Assembly (NCBI RefSeq): GCF_004348515.1
Contig: NZ_SMKH01000028.1
Coordinates: forward strand, 1-42,661
Length of the DNA stretch: 42,661 bases
Source of the DNA: Actinomadura sp. KC345
GTDB lineage: Bacteria; Actinomycetota; Actinomycetes; Streptosporangiales; Streptosporangiaceae
Reading direction: 5' to 3'
The notes under the pieces are model-generated. The model made no database searches. It was given only the letters and a program-made list of their open reading frames with translations, and was not told the origin of the DNA. The translations under genes were made by a program, and so were the position numbers. Each line of letters opens with the position of its first letter. Within the stretch, counting starts at the first letter, position 1. Shown one piece after another: positions 20,328 through 29,613 of this stretch.

Positions 20328-20636
20328 TTAGAGCTTGATCTCGATGTCAACGCCGGCCGGAAGGTCGAGCCGCATCAGCGAGTCGACCGTCTTGGGCGTC
20401 GGGTCGATGATGTCGATCAACCGCTTGTGCGTGCGCATCTCGAAGTGCTCGCGGCTGTCCTTGTACTTGTGCGGCGAGCGGATGACGCAGTACACGTTCT
20501 TCTCGGTCGGCAGCGGCACCGGGCCCGCGACCTTGGCGCCCGTCCGCGTCACCGTCTCAACGATCTTCTTCGCGGAGGTGTCGATGACCTCGTGGTCGTA
20601 GGCCTTGAGCCGGATGCGGATCTTCTGTCCCGCCAT
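20328..20636 (-). CDS. rpsJ: 30S ribosomal protein S10
   Basis: S10 is in the 30S head and also acts in transcription antitermination as NusE. The 102-residue product begins [20 protein letters not shown] and has the [20 protein letters not shown] loop. It is the first gene of the S10 operon; its 144-nt upstream spacer holds the tuf terminator and a leader hairpin. Confidence 0.99.
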   Translation of the reverse strand: MAGQKIRIRLKAYDHEVIDTSAKKIVETVTRTGAKVAGPVPLPTEKNVYCVIRSPHKYKDSREHFEMRTHKRLIDIIDPTPKTVDSLMRLDLPAGVDIEIKL

Positions 20637-20663
20637 GGTGGCCTCGGTGTCCTTTGCTGTTGC

Positions 20664-20693
20664 GAGTGATCCTCTCCGGAGGAGAGTCCACTC
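20664..20693 (-). promoter_or_regulatory. Hairpin in the S10 operon leader
   Basis: Arms GAGTG and CACTC enclose an inner 6-bp stem CTCTCC/GGAGAG with a GGA loop, giving a two-part hairpin that ends 28 nt before the rpsJ start. The E. coli S10 leader is the L4 control site; whether this smaller hairpin does a similar job is inference. Confidence 0.4.
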
Positions 20694-20724
20694 AGTGCCG
20701 CTGTTTACTTCGGTGGTCGTGGCA

Positions 20725-20765
20725 CGGCGGCCCGGCTGCGGGTTTCCCCGGCGGCCGGGCCGCCG
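20725..20765 (-). terminator. str operon terminator after tuf
   Basis: A perfect 12-bp stem (20725-20736 with 20754-20765) lies 15 nt after the tuf stop codon. The loop of 17 nt can form further pairs. No U-tract follows, typical of actinomycete I-shaped terminators. Confidence 0.7.
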
Positions 20766-20780
20766 CGCACGAGAGTGGTG

Positions 20781-21974
20781 TTACTTGAGGATCTTGGTGA
20801 CGCGACCCGAGCCGACGGTCCGGCCACCCTCGCGGATGGCGAACTTCAGGCCCTCCTCCATGGCGACCGGCTGGATCAGCTCGACCTTCATTTCGGTGTT
20901 GTCGCTCGGCATGACCATCTCGGTGCCCTCGGGGAGGCTCACCACGCCGGTCACGTCCGTGGTCCGGAAGTAGAACTGCGGACGGTAGTTGTTGAAGAAC
21001 GGCGTGTGCCGGCCGCCCTCGTCCTTGGACAGGATGTAGACCTGCGCCTCGAACTCGGTGTGCGGGGTCGTGGTGCCCGGCTTGATGACGCACTGGCCGC
21101 GCTCGACGTCCTCGCGCTTGATGCCGCGCAGGAGCAGGCCGACGTTGTCGCCCGCCTGGCCCTGGTCGAGCAGCTTGCGGAACATCTCGACGCCGGTGAC
21201 CGTGGTGGTCGTCGACTTCTCCTTGATGCCGATGATGTCGACGGTCTCGTTCACGTTGACGACACCACGCTCGACGCGGCCGGTGACGACCGTGCCGCGG
21301 CCGGTGATCGAGAAGACGTCCTCGATCGGCATCAGGAACGGCTTGTCGATGTCGCGGACCGGCTCCGGCACGCTCTCGTCGACGGCCGCCATGAGCTCGA
21401 CGATCTTCTCGCCCCACTCGGCGTCGCCCTGCAGCGCCTGGAAGGCGGAGACGCGCACGACCGGGACGTCGTCGCCCGGGAACTCGTACTCGGTGAGCAG
21501 CTCGCGGACCTCGAGCTCGACGAGCTCCAGGATCTCCTCGTCGTCCACCATGTCGCACTTGTTCAGCGCGACGACGATGTAGGGGACGCCGACCTGGCGG
21601 GCCAGGAGCACGTGCTCCTTGGTCTGCGGCATCGGGCCGTCGGTCGCCGCGACCACCAGGATGGCGCCGTCCATCTGCGCCGCACCGGTGATCATGTTCT
21701 TGATGTAGTCGGCGTGACCGGGGCAGTCCACATGAGCGTAGTGGCGGGCCTCGGTCTGGTACTCGACGTGCGCGATGGAGATCGTGATCCCGCGGTCCCG
21801 CTCCTCCGGCGCCTTGTCGATGTCCTCGAACGGCGTGAAGGGGTTGAGGTCCGGGAACTTGTCGTGGAGCACCTTGGTGATCGCCGCGGTAAGCGTGGTC
21901 TTACCGTGGTCGATGTGTCCAATGGTGCCGATGTTCACGTGCGGCTTCGTCCGCTCGAACTTGGCCTTCGCCAC
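20781..21974 (-). CDS. tuf: Elongation factor Tu
   Basis: EF-Tu carries aminoacyl-tRNA to the ribosome as a GTP complex. The 397-residue product has G1 GHIDHGKT at 19-26, G3 DCPGH and G4 NKCD, followed by the two beta-barrel domains; the end is [15 protein letters not shown]. It follows fusA by 80 nt and ends the str operon. Confidence 0.99.
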   Translation of the reverse strand: MAKAKFERTKPHVNIGTIGHIDHGKTTLTAAITKVLHDKFPDLNPFTPFEDIDKAPEERDRGITISIAHVEYQTEARHYAHVDCPGHADYIKNMITGAAQMDGAILVVAATDGPMPQTKEHVLLARQVGVPYIVVALNKCDMVDDEEILELVELEVRELLTEYEFPGDDVPVVRVSAFQALQGDAEWGEKIVELMAAVDESVPEPVRDIDKPFLMPIEDVFSITGRGTVVTGRVERGVVNVNETVDIIGIKEKSTTTTVTGVEMFRKLLDQGQAGDNVGLLLRGIKREDVERGQCVIKPGTTTPHTEFEAQVYILSKDEGGRHTPFFNNYRPQFYFRTTDVTGVVSLPEGTEMVMPSDNTEMKVELIQPVAMEEGLKFAIREGGRTVGSGRVTKILK

Positions 21975-22054
21975 TGGTTGCTCCTTGTTGCGATCCTCGG
22001 CCGTTTAGACGACCGCTTCGATGTACGTCCTGGTGATCTGTGAACTCGCGCGGG

Positions 22055-24166
22055 CTATTCGCCGCGTGCCTTGGCGATGATCTCCTGCGCGACGTTCGAA
22101 GGAACCTCGGCGTAGGAGTCGAACTGCATGGTGAAGACAGCCCGGCCCTGGGTCTTGCTCCGCAGATCACCCACGTAGCCGAACATCTCGGACAGAGGCA
22201 CGAGCGCCTTGATGACGCGCATGCCGTGCCGCTCGTCCATGGACTGGACCTGCCCGCGGCGGCTGTTGAGGTCGCCGATCACGTCGCCCATGTTGTCCTC
22301 GGGCGTGGTGACCTCGACCGCCATCATCGGCTCCAGCAGCGTGGGGGACGCCCTGCGGGCGGCCTCCTTGAACGCCATGGAACCGGCGACCTTGAACGCC
22401 ATCTCCGAGGAGTCGACGTCGTGGTAGGCGCCGTCCTGAAGGGTGACCTTGACGCCCACCATCGGGTAGCTGGCGAGGACACCGAACTCGGCGGCCTCCT
22501 GGCAGCCCGCGTCGACCGACGGGATGTACTCCCGCGGGATGCGGCCACCGGTGACCTTGTTCTCGAACTCGTAGCCGTCGGACCCGCCGCCCAGCGGCTC
22601 CAGGTCGATGATCACGCGGCCGAACTGGCCGGAGCCACCCGTCTGCTTCTTGTGGGTGTACTCGACCTTCTCGACCTTCTTGGTGATCGTCTCCCGGTAG
22701 GCGACCTGCGGCTTGCCGACGTTGGCGTCGACCTTGAACTCGCGCTTCATCCGGTCGACGAGGATCTCCAGGTGGAGCTCGCCCATGCCGGAGATCACGG
22801 TCTGGCCGGTGTCCTCGTTGGTGTGGACGGTGAAGGAGGGGTCCTCCTCGGCCAGCCGCTGGATCGCGGTGCTCAGCTTCTGCTGGTCGGCCTTGGTCTT
22901 CGGCTCGATCGCGACGTGGATGACCGGTGCCGGGAAGTTCATCGACTCCAGCACGATCGGGTTCTTGTCGTCGGCCAGCGTCTCACCGGTGGTGGTCTGC
23001 TTCAGGCCCATCACCGCGACGATGTCGCCGGCGCCCGCGCGCTCGATCTCGGTGCGCTTGTTGGCGTGCATCCGGTAGATCTTGCCGATGCGCTCCTTGC
23101 GCTCCTTGACGGAGTTCATCACGTTCGCACCGGACTCCAGGACGCCCGAGTAGACGCGCACGAAGGTGAGCTTGCCCAGGTGCGGGTCGCTCGCGATCTT
23201 GAACGCCAGCGCGGAGAACGGCTCCTCCTCGCTCGGCTGCCGGGTGAGCACCTTCTCCTCGTCGCGGACGGCGTGGCCCTCGATGGCCTCGACGTCCAGC
23301 GGGGAGGGCAGGTACCGGACGATCGCGTCCAGGAGCGGCTGCACGCCCTTGTTCTTGAAGGCCGTGCCGCACAGCACCGGGGTGAGCTTCGCGGCGATCG
23401 TCGCGCGGCGGATGCCGGCGTAGAGCTGCTCGACCGTGGGCTCCTCGCCCTCCAGGTACAGCTCCATGATGTCGTCGTCGTTCTCGGCGAGCGTCTCGAC
23501 CAGCTTGTCGTGCCACTCGCGCGCCTGCTCGGTGTGCGTGTCGGGGATGTCGACGGTGTCGTACATCTCGCCCAGCTTGGCCTCGGGGTTCCAGACCAGG
23601 GCCTTCATCGCCACGAGGTCGATGACGCCCTTGAAGTCGGCCTCGGCGCCGATCGGGAGCTGCAGCGGGAGCGGCGTCGCGTTCAGGCGGTTCTCGATCA
23701 TGTCGACGCAGCGGTGGAACTCCGCGCCGACCCGGTCGAGCTTGTTGACGAAGCACATGCGGGGCACGCCGTACCGGTCGGCCTGGCGCCACACCGTCTC
23801 GGACTGGGGCTCCACGCCGGCGACACCGTCGAACACCGCGACCGCGCCGTCGAGCACCCGCAGGTTGCGCTCCACCTCAACGGTGAAGTCGACGTGCCCG
23901 GGGGTGTCGATGATGTTGATCGTGTGGTCGTCGTCGTCCACGGACCAGTGGCAGGTCGTGGCGGCGGAGGTGATGGTGATCCCCCGCTCCTGCTCCTGCT
24001 CCATCCAGTCCATGGTCGCGGCGCCGTCGTGGACCTCGCCGATCTTGTAGCTGATACCCGTGTAGTACAGGATCCGCTCGGTCGTCGTGGTCTTGCCCGC
24101 GTCGATATGGGCCATGATCCCGATGTTGCGGACCTTGGCCAGGTCTACACCGGTTTTGGTAGCCAC
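22055..24166 (-). CDS. fusA: Elongation factor G
   Basis: EF-G drives translocation. I chose GTG 24166, giving 703 residues that start with the family N-terminus [20 protein letters not shown] and a GAGGAC Shine-Dalgarno; the frame extends further upstream, but that part overlaps rpsG and is not EF-G-like. Motifs: [13 protein letters not shown] (P-loop), the GITI switch, DTPGHVDF and NKLD. Domains II-V follow with normal length. The gene lies 41 nt after rpsG. Confidence 0.98.
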   Translation of the reverse strand: MATKTGVDLAKVRNIGIMAHIDAGKTTTTERILYYTGISYKIGEVHDGAATMDWMEQEQERGITITSAATTCHWSVDDDDHTINIIDTPGHVDFTVEVERNLRVLDGAVAVFDGVAGVEPQSETVWRQADRYGVPRMCFVNKLDRVGAEFHRCVDMIENRLNATPLPLQLPIGAEADFKGVIDLVAMKALVWNPEAKLGEMYDTVDIPDTHTEQAREWHDKLVETLAENDDDIMELYLEGEEPTVEQLYAGIRRATIAAKLTPVLCGTAFKNKGVQPLLDAIVRYLPSPLDVEAIEGHAVRDEEKVLTRQPSEEEPFSALAFKIASDPHLGKLTFVRVYSGVLESGANVMNSVKERKERIGKIYRMHANKRTEIERAGAGDIVAVMGLKQTTTGETLADDKNPIVLESMNFPAPVIHVAIEPKTKADQQKLSTAIQRLAEEDPSFTVHTNEDTGQTVISGMGELHLEILVDRMKREFKVDANVGKPQVAYRETITKKVEKVEYTHKKQTGGSGQFGRVIIDLEPLGGGSDGYEFENKVTGGRIPREYIPSVDAGCQEAAEFGVLASYPMVGVKVTLQDGAYHDVDSSEMAFKVAGSMAFKEAARRASPTLLEPMMAVEVTTPEDNMGDVIGDLNSRRGQVQSMDERHGMRVIKALVPLSEMFGYVGDLRSKTQGRAVFTMQFDSYAEVPSNVAQEIIAKARGE

Positions 24167-24207
24167 TGTCGTCCTCGCGTCGTCTCGTCGGTGCGGTTCC
24201 CGCCGGG

Positions 24208-24678
24208 TTACCAGCGGTAGTGGGCGAAGGCCTTGTTGGACTCCGCCATCTTGTGCGTGTCCTCGCGCTTCTTGACAGACGCGCCGAGGCCGTTGCTGGC
24301 GTCGAGCAGCTCGTTCATCAGCCGCTCGGTCATGGTCGTCTCGCGGCGCTGCCGGGCGTACACCACCAGCCACCGCAGGGCGAGCGTGGTGCTGCGGGCC
24401 GGCCGCACCTCGACCGGGACCTGGTAGGTCGCGCCACCCACGCGGCGGCTGCGGACCTCCAGGGTCGGCTTGACGTTGTCGAGGGCGCGCTTCAGCGTGA
24501 CGACCGGGTCGTTGCCGGTCTTCTCGCGGGCGCCCTCGAGGGCGTCGTAGACGATGTTCTGCGCGATCGAACGCTTGCCGTCCAGGAGAATCTTGTTGAT
24601 GAGCGCAGTGACCAGCGGCGAGTTGTACACCGGGTCAGCGATCAGCTGGCGCTTGCCAGCGGGGCCCTTGCGCGGCAT
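24208..24678 (-). CDS. rpsG: 30S ribosomal protein S7
   Basis: S7 starts assembly of the 30S head and is the usual translational repressor of the str operon. The 156-residue product starts [20 protein letters not shown] and ends [15 protein letters not shown]. Its ATG overlaps the rpsL stop by 1 nt (TGATG), so translation is coupled. Confidence 0.99.
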   Translation of the reverse strand: MPRKGPAGKRQLIADPVYNSPLVTALINKILLDGKRSIAQNIVYDALEGAREKTGNDPVVTLKRALDNVKPTLEVRSRRVGGATYQVPVEVRPARSTTLALRWLVVYARQRRETTMTERLMNELLDASNGLGASVKKREDTHKMAESNKAFAHYRW

Positions 24679-25052
24679 CAGCTCTTCTCCTTCTTCGCGC
24701 CGTAGTGGCTGCGTCCCTGCTTGCGGTTCCGGACGCCCTGGGTGTCCAGCGTGCCGCGGATGATCTTGTACCGAACGCCGGGGAGGTCCTTCACACGGCC
24801 GCCGCGCACGAGCACGATCGAGTGCTCCTGCAGGTTGTGTCCGACACCGGGGATGTAGGCCGTGACCTCGATCCCGCTCGACAGCCGGACACGGGCGACC
24901 TTCCGGAGCGCCGAGTTCGGCTTCTTGGGCGTCGTCGTGTAGACGCGCGTGCAGACGCCCCGCCGCTGGGGGCTGCCCTTGAGCGCGGGCGTCTTGTTCT
25001 TGGTCACCTTGTCCGTCCGGCCCTTTCGGACCAGCTGCTGGATCGTGGGCAC
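24678..25052 (-). CDS. rpsL: 30S ribosomal protein S12
   Basis: S12 controls decoding accuracy. I chose GTG 25052, giving 124 residues starting [11 protein letters not shown] after the initiator, as in other actinomycetes, with GGAG upstream; an ATG at 25100 would add 16 unrelated residues. The streptomycin-determining lysines in [13 protein letters not shown] and [11 protein letters not shown] are both unchanged, so no rpsL resistance mutation is visible. Confidence 0.97.
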   Translation of the reverse strand: MPTIQQLVRKGRTDKVTKNKTPALKGSPQRRGVCTRVYTTTPKKPNSALRKVARVRLSSGIEVTAYIPGVGHNLQEHSIVLVRGGRVKDLPGVRYKIIRGTLDTQGVRNRKQGRSHYGAKKEKS

Positions 25053-25362
25053 CGCGTCTCCGTCTTCACTCGTACCGAGCCGGTAAGTCTTCTGCTGCAA
25101 TCACCACCTCAGTCGAGGCTGTGACCTGCCGGTTTCCCGACCTCTCCGACCCACGCGGTCGGGCGTGTCGTCACCTCACGGAAATCCAACCGCGCGATGC
25201 CGTCACAGACCGCCCGGCCCGTACCAGGGCCGAATCAAGCCGGGGAGTGAGTCTCTACCATCCGATGCGTCCGGGCGGCCGAGGCCACCAAGCCCACCGA
25301 CGATGAGAAAGGCTCATTGGATGCGGCGCTGGGGCTGGCCTCATGGACCTCGCCGACGCACA

Positions 25363-25392
25363 CGCATAGCGACCCGCACACAGCGGGCACAA
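25363..25392 (-). promoter_or_regulatory. Candidate str operon promoter
   Basis: On the minus strand TTGTGC (25387-25392) and TATGCG (25363-25368) are separated by 18 nt. The spacer contains a small inverted repeat, CCCGC-TGTGT-GCGGG. Transcription would start near 25356, giving a leader of about 300 nt before rpsL. No other gene lies between 25053 and 25615. The match is modest. Confidence 0.3.
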
Positions 25393-25512
25393 GTGAAGAG
25401 GTTACCGGCCGCCGGGCCATAGTGCAAAGCGAACAGGGCACTACCGTGTCCCCGCCCTCCGGCGCAAGCCCGCGGGCTCGGAGAACCTTCTGCCCGCGAC
25501 CTACAACGGCCG

Positions 25513-25563
25513 AATGCCGACGAGCGTTCCCACCGGTTCAGAGTGGGAAGACCCGTCGGCATT
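25513..25563 (-). terminator. Two-part hairpin after the Gln-rich gene
   Basis: Outer arms AATGCCGACG (25513-25522) and CGTCGGCATT (25554-25563) pair perfectly over 10 bp. Inner arms TTCCCAC (25527-25533) and GTGGGAA (25543-25549) add 7 bp. It lies 53 nt beyond the stop of the 548-residue gene and upstream of the candidate rpsL promoter, so it would insulate the str operon. Confidence 0.65.
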
Positions 25564-25615
25564 GTGTCCCACGCCCCCCTGATTGGGGAAGACGTGGAGA
25601 GGCTTTTACGCCGGG

Positions 25616-27262
25616 CTAGAGGACGAAGGCGACCACCAGCACCGCGATGATGACCACGATGGCGACGGCGCCGCCGATGAGCAGGAGCGTGTTCTTGTTG
25701 CCCTTGCCCTCTTCGGCCGCCCCGTAGCCGGGCTGCTGACCGTACTGCCCCTGCTGGCCGGGCGCCTGCTGGCCGGGCGCCTGCTGGCCGCCGTACGGCG
25801 CCGGCTGGCCGGGCTGGCCGTAGGCCTGCTGACCGAACTGCTGCTGTTCGCCGGGCTGGCCGTACTGCTGTTGCTGCTGTTGCTGCTGCTCGCCGGGCTG
25901 GCCGAACTGCTGCCCGTATCCCTGCTGCTGGGGCTGCTGGCCGAAGTCCTGCTGCTGGCCGTAGGGCTGCTGGCCGAACTGCTGCTGCTCGCCGGGCTGG
26001 CCGAAGCCCCGCTGCTGCTCGGACTGACCGAAGCCCTGCTGCGGCTGTTCGCCGGGCTGGCCGAAGCCCTGCTGCTGGGGCTGCTGGCCCCATTGCTGCT
26101 GACCCATGTCCATCCGGGTGTGGTCGGCCATGCCCTGGGGCGGGTCGAACGTCTCTTTCGGCCGCGCTTCCTCTGCGCCGCTCTCACCGGGCGGGCGGTA
26201 CAGATCCTCCACCGGGTTCCCGGTCGGCTGCGAGCCGGCGCCGAACCCGGAATCGGGCGGCGGCACCATCATCGTCCGCTCGGTGTCGGCCTGGCCCGGC
26301 CGCCCCGGCTGACCGGGCGGGACACCGCCCGGCTGCGACGACTCCGGCGACCACGGCTCGGCCATCGTGGGCGGCGCGGGCGGGATGCCGCCGGGCTGCG
26401 ACGACTCGGGCGACCACGGCTCCGGCGCGGGCGGCTCCTGCCGGCGTTCGGGGCCGGTGGCGACCGGGATGTCGGTACCGGGCGACCAGTGCAGCGTCGC
26501 CTGGTCGTCCACCACGGGCCGCTGCGTCTCCCCCTCGGGGGCGCCCGCAGCCGCACCCGGGACGATCAGTGTGCGGTCCTGCGGCTGCTCGGGCTGGGGC
26601 GGCGCCTGCTCGGCGGGCGCACCGGCACCGGCCTCGGGCGCCGGGTACGCGCCGCCCTGACCGCCGAACGGGGACTGCCCGTACTGCGGCTGCTCCTGCG
26701 GCGCGCCGTGCATGGGCTGCTGCGGATACCCGGGCTGCTGAGGCTGGTCGAACTGGGTCTGCTCGTACTGGGACGGCCGGCCGTACTGCGGCTGCTCGGG
26801 CTGCCGGCCATAGCCGGGCTGCGGCTGGCCCTGGGGCGGGCCGTAGGGCTGCTGTTCCCCCGGCGGGCCGTACTGCTCCTGCGGCGGCGGGAAGCCGCCC
26901 GGACCGGAAGGCGCACCGTACGGCGCCTGCCCGCCCGGCTGCTGCCCGTACTGGGGCTGCTGCTCCTGCGGACCGCCGAACTGCTGGCCGGGCGCCGGGG
27001 GCTGCTCGCCGTACTGCTGCATCGGCTGCTCGACCATCGTGGGGGGCGGCGGAGGCGGCGAAGGCCGCTCCTCCTCGCGGGGCTCCTGCTGCGACTCGGG
27101 CGGCGTCGCCCCGGCGTTGCCGCCCAGCTGCGGAGCCCCGAACACCACGGTGCGGTCGCCCAGCGGCCGCGCCGGGGGCTCCTGCCCCTCCGGCGGCGTG
27201 GGCCGGCCCTCGTCATCCGGCAACGGCCGCTGCGGTCCCTGCGTGCCGTCATTCTCGGTCAT
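25616..27262 (-). CDS. Disordered Gln/Gly/Pro-rich tail-anchored protein
   Basis: The 548-residue product has no folded domain I recognise. Residues 1-380 are Pro/Gly/Gln-rich; residues 385-515 are dominated by Gln, Gly, Tyr and Phe in units such as QQGFGQPGEQ and GQQPYGQQQ. A single hydrophobic segment at 525-547 ends the protein, so it is probably tail-anchored with the bulk in the cytoplasm. Three similar motifs stand out: DRTVVF (Thr38), DRTLIV (Thr231) and ERTMMV (Thr330). Thr followed by large hydrophobic residues resembles sites of PknB-type kinases and phospho-Thr ligands of FHA domains; this is inference. A 20-residue unit containing EPWSPESSQPGG is repeated in tandem (281-293 and 302-313). 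It lies upstream of the str operon with its own promoter and terminator. Confidence 0.85.
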   Translation of the reverse strand: MTENDGTQGPQRPLPDDEGRPTPPEGQEPPARPLGDRTVVFGAPQLGGNAGATPPESQQEPREEERPSPPPPPPTMVEQPMQQYGEQPPAPGQQFGGPQEQQPQYGQQPGGQAPYGAPSGPGGFPPPQEQYGPPGEQQPYGPPQGQPQPGYGRQPEQPQYGRPSQYEQTQFDQPQQPGYPQQPMHGAPQEQPQYGQSPFGGQGGAYPAPEAGAGAPAEQAPPQPEQPQDRTLIVPGAAAGAPEGETQRPVVDDQATLHWSPGTDIPVATGPERRQEPPAPEPWSPESSQPGGIPPAPPTMAEPWSPESSQPGGVPPGQPGRPGQADTERTMMVPPPDSGFGAGSQPTGNPVEDLYRPPGESGAEEARPKETFDPPQGMADHTRMDMGQQQWGQQPQQQGFGQPGEQPQQGFGQSEQQRGFGQPGEQQQFGQQPYGQQQDFGQQPQQQGYGQQFGQPGEQQQQQQQQYGQPGEQQQFGQQAYGQPGQPAPYGGQQAPGQQAPGQQGQYGQQPGYGAAEEGKGNKNTLLLIGGAVAIVVIIAVLVVAFVL

Positions 27263-27328
27263 CGTCGGGCTCCTTCAGCGCCGTCGTCCCGGGGCCTCCC
27301 TGGCTCCCGGAAGTCCAGAGGCGCGCGG

Positions 27329-27357
27329 CGCATAACACGGCCTCCGAACCTTGTCAC
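27329..27357 (-). promoter_or_regulatory. Candidate promoter of the Gln-rich protein gene
   Basis: GTGACA (27352-27357 on the minus strand) and TATGCG (27329-27334) are 17 nt apart, and transcription would start about 60 nt before the ATG at 27262. The -10 hexamer is the same as in the candidate rpsL promoter. Confidence 0.4.
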
Positions 27358-27602
27358 CCATGTCCCCACGTGGCGGTCTCGCCATGCGTGGGCGTTCTCG
27401 TCCCCAGCCTGCCCCGATTTCCTGTGGTATCGCAAATCACCACTCTTCATAGATGCAAGCGAATCCCGGAGCGTTCCCGTCCGAGGGCACCGCCTTCGGT
27501 TTTCCGCCAAGAGATCCACGTCGCCGGCGCCGGACCACCGCGGCGAAACGTCGGCTCCAGCCCACTTGCCAGGACGCGGTCGGCGCCGGTTTCTGTTCTC
27601 GG
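27358..27602. other. Intergenic stretch without a recognised gene
   Basis: Together with the promoter region this makes about 340 nt between the Gln-rich gene and the aldo/keto reductase fragment. Base composition is lower in GC than its neighbours around 27420-27460. I see no coding signal, repeat or hairpin worth naming. It may be the left margin of the decayed accessory region. Confidence 0.5.
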
Positions 27603-27925
27603 TCAAGAATGCCCGAGAACCGGGTGCGGCCGGTAGGGCGCCTCCAGCCGCGCGACCTCCCCGTCGTCCAGCTCCAGTGTCTCCGCCGCGACCGCGTCCT
27701 CCACATGGGTGAGTTTCGTCGCTCCCACGATCGGGGCGGTCACCCCCGGCCTCCCGAGCAACCACGCAAGGGCCACCTGCGCCGGCGGGACGCCCCCGCT
27801 CCTTCGCGACCTCACGGACGGCGCCGACGACGTCGAAGTCGGCGTCCGTGTAGAGGGTGTCTCCGAAGGCGTCGTTCCGGGACCGTACGGTCTTGCGCTC
27901 ACCGCCCCGGCGCGGTGACCTGGTG
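27603..27925 (-). pseudogene. Aldo/keto reductase, C-terminal fragment with frameshift
   Basis: Two overlapping frames together encode the last third of an aldo/keto reductase. The first gives RKTVRSRNDAFGDTLYT and VVGAVREVAKERG; after a shift it continues VPPAQVALAWLLGRPGVTAP, IVGATKLTHVEDAVAAETLE, and ends LEAPYRPHPVLGHS. The shift falls on a run of five C (27793-27797, G on the coding strand), where one base too many breaks the ERG-VPP junction. The N-terminal two thirds, with the catalytic Tyr, are absent. The fragment abuts the recombinase remnant, so the gene was probably cut by the insertion or deletion that left that element. Confidence 0.8.
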
Positions 27926-28346
27926 GACATGTTCGTCTCTGAGGCCGTGCTCGCCAGCTCGAAGAGGCGTCATTCTCCTCCGGCCCTCAAGACACCGAGT
28001 GGCCTAAGGCCGGTGAGCTGAAGGACGTGGAAGAGCAGCTAGACGCGCTGACTCGTCAGTGGAACGCACGCCAGATCACCAATGACCTGTTCTTCAAGCT
28101 GGTCCCTGGGCTGGAGCAGACGATCACCCGGCTTCGCGGGGAGAAGAACAAGCATGAGGCCGCCATCGCGGCGAAAGCGGCGCAGCGGGACACAAGCGCC
28201 TCCGAGGTGCGGCGCCGTTGGTACCTGCCGGAAGAGGAGGGCGGGTTTCCGATCTCGGTGAAGCGGACCTACATCCGCTCGGCCCTGCACGCGGCAACAA
28301 GAAGTTCGACCCCGACCTACTGGACCCGGTCTGGCGAACCGACTGA
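27911..28346 (+). pseudogene. Serine recombinase, C-terminal remnant
   Basis: Three pieces in different frames match the end of a large serine recombinase. First is a short segment GDLVDMFVSEAVLA (from about 27914). Then comes a coiled-coil stretch from about 27950 to 28295, with EQLDALTRQWNARQITNDLF and VKRTYIRSALHAA. Then, after a further shift, comes NKKFDPDLLDPVWRTD with a stop at 28344-28346. The catalytic Ser domain and most of the recombinase domain are missing. At least two frameshifts are needed to join the pieces, so it cannot make an active enzyme. It probably represents the integrase of the decayed element. Confidence 0.75.
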
Positions 28347-28501
28347 CTGGAGCGGTGCCCGGCTAGGGAAGTAGTCGGCAACCGCCCTGGGCTGGGACGT
28401 CGCAACCCCGGTTCCCGTCCGATCATCTCAAGCTCCCGACCCCCGTCAACGAGTTGGCCTCCCCTCCTGGCCGCCACCGACAAAGCCCTCGGATCACCCC
28501 T

Positions 28502-29041
28502 ATGCGACTAGGCAATACCCCTCGCCCCGGCACCCGTAAGACGAGGCCACTCCTCTACCTGGATGTAGATGGTGTCCTGAACCCAGAGGCACCACTCGCC
28601 GGGTTCACGGAGCACACCGTCGGTCGGCTCACCATTCGGATCAACCCGGACCACGGCACGTGGCTCCGCGATCTCTCGGTCCACTACGACCTGGTGTGGG
28701 CGACGACGTGGGAGGAACACGCCAACCAGCACATCGGCCCGCTCCTTGATCTGCCACCGCTCCCGCATGTCGCGATCTCCAACTACGTCGCTCAGGCCGG
28801 TGATCCACGCACCCCGCTGCTGCAACTCCCGCGCATGCGCAAGTGGGCCCCGATCCTCCGCCATGCGGAGGGCCGCCCCTTCGCGTGGGTGGACGACGTC
28901 ATCCCACTGACGATCCGCCGCCAGGCTTTGCCGCATCGCCGTGCCCTGCGCCTGATCTCCGTCCGTCCAGAGGATGGGCTGACCCGCCGCCATGTGGACA
29001 TGCTCCACCGGTGGGCCGTGCGGTTGAAGCGGCGTGCGTGA
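28502..29041 (+). CDS. HAD-superfamily protein
   Basis: The 179-residue product keeps all HAD landmarks: motif I LYLDVDGVLNP with Asp21 and Asp23, motif II Thr68/Thr69 in VWATTW, motif III Lys114, and motif IV WVDDVIP with Asp131/Asp132. It lacks a large cap, so it is a small phosphatase-type HAD like those annotated near HTH genes in actinomycete mobile elements. Substrate is unknown. The ATG at 28502 lacks a clear Shine-Dalgarno, so the start is uncertain. It is the only gene between the two broken recombinase and HTH pieces that looks intact, and it converges on the HTH remnant. Confidence 0.8.
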   Translation: MRLGNTPRPGTRKTRPLLYLDVDGVLNPEAPLAGFTEHTVGRLTIRINPDHGTWLRDLSVHYDLVWATTWEEHANQHIGPLLDLPPLPHVAISNYVAQAGDPRTPLLQLPRMRKWAPILRHAEGRPFAWVDDVIPLTIRRQALPHRRALRLISVRPEDGLTRRHVDMLHRWAVRLKRRA

Positions 29042-29082
29042 TTCTGCTCCCGCTCGGGGTGGAGTCCCCGCCTGCGGCGTCC

Positions 29083-29208
29083 CTGTTCTAGAGACGGCCA
29101 CAGATAGGCCATGTCCTCGCGGAGTGCGCGGGCGGCCTTGTAGGCGGTCGTCCGGTGTGGAGTCCTGCCCGTGCTGACCCATCGCTCGGCAGACTTGGGG
29201 TCCACGCC
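29083..29208 (-). pseudogene. Helix-turn-helix regulator remnant
   Basis: About 42 residues read GVDPKSAERWVSTGRTPHRT, then TAYKAARALREDMAYLWPSL. This is the DNA-binding half of a small XRE-like protein found in actinomycete mobile elements and often ending near a LWP motif. The N-terminal helices are missing or garbled and no proper start is seen; the frame runs on from the preceding gene after that gene's own frameshift. Confidence 0.6.
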
Positions 29209-29341
29209 TACGGCTTCCCCGCCCCCGCGAGGGGTCCCCGCGCAAGTCCGCAACCGGCCAGCGGCGCCAGGTGTTCTAACTGCTAGCACAAGAAAGTCCC
29301 CCGGGCGTTGCACCCAGGGGAGTCGGGAGGTGCGGCGCTCG

Positions 29342-29613
29342 TTATCGGAGCGCCTCCACCGCTCCGCGGCCGGGGACTGTGAGTACCGGTCGTACAACCA
29401 TGCCTCGAACTCGTCTCCGGAGAGATCGACCTTGAGAGGCCGACCCCACACGTAGTCGAAGTTCAGGCCGCGCTCCTCGATCAGGGCGCGCGCGTCCGCG
29501 ACGGTCGTGTGCTTCTGGCCCTGCGGGTTGTGACTCCCGAGGCCGACCGGCTGGGTGTTGTTGACGAGAGCCGCAAGGACTTCCGCCTTGTCCAGACCTT
29601 GAATGTTGATCAT
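29342..29613 (-). pseudogene. Small RepSA-associated protein, frameshifted near its end
   Basis: From ATG 29613 the frame encodes MINIQGLDKAEVLAALVNNT, then FDYVWGRPLKVDLSGDEFEA. I recall such about 90-residue proteins next to RepSA genes in actinomycete elements; their function is unknown. The expected ending of the AAERAVEALR type is split: AAER is in this frame and AVEALR with stop TAA (29342-29344) is in the next. The first 75 or so codons are intact. The conceptual length of 272 nt is not a multiple of three. Confidence 0.6.

Noticed and set aside
22040..24220. A 726-codon plus-strand frame opposite fusA
   Set aside because: It mirrors EF-G and has the Val/Asp/Leu/Arg-rich composition of a GC-rich antisense frame.
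25583..27712. A 709-codon plus-strand frame opposite the Gln-rich gene
   Set aside because: The Leu/Arg repeats are the complement of Gln/Gly/Pro codons. The minus-strand frame has a clean start, a tail anchor and a terminator.
27259..27930. One continuous minus-strand frame of 223 codons
   Set aside because: Only its first 40 or so residues match aldo/keto reductase; the match then moves to another frame, so this is a frameshifted fragment and not a gene.
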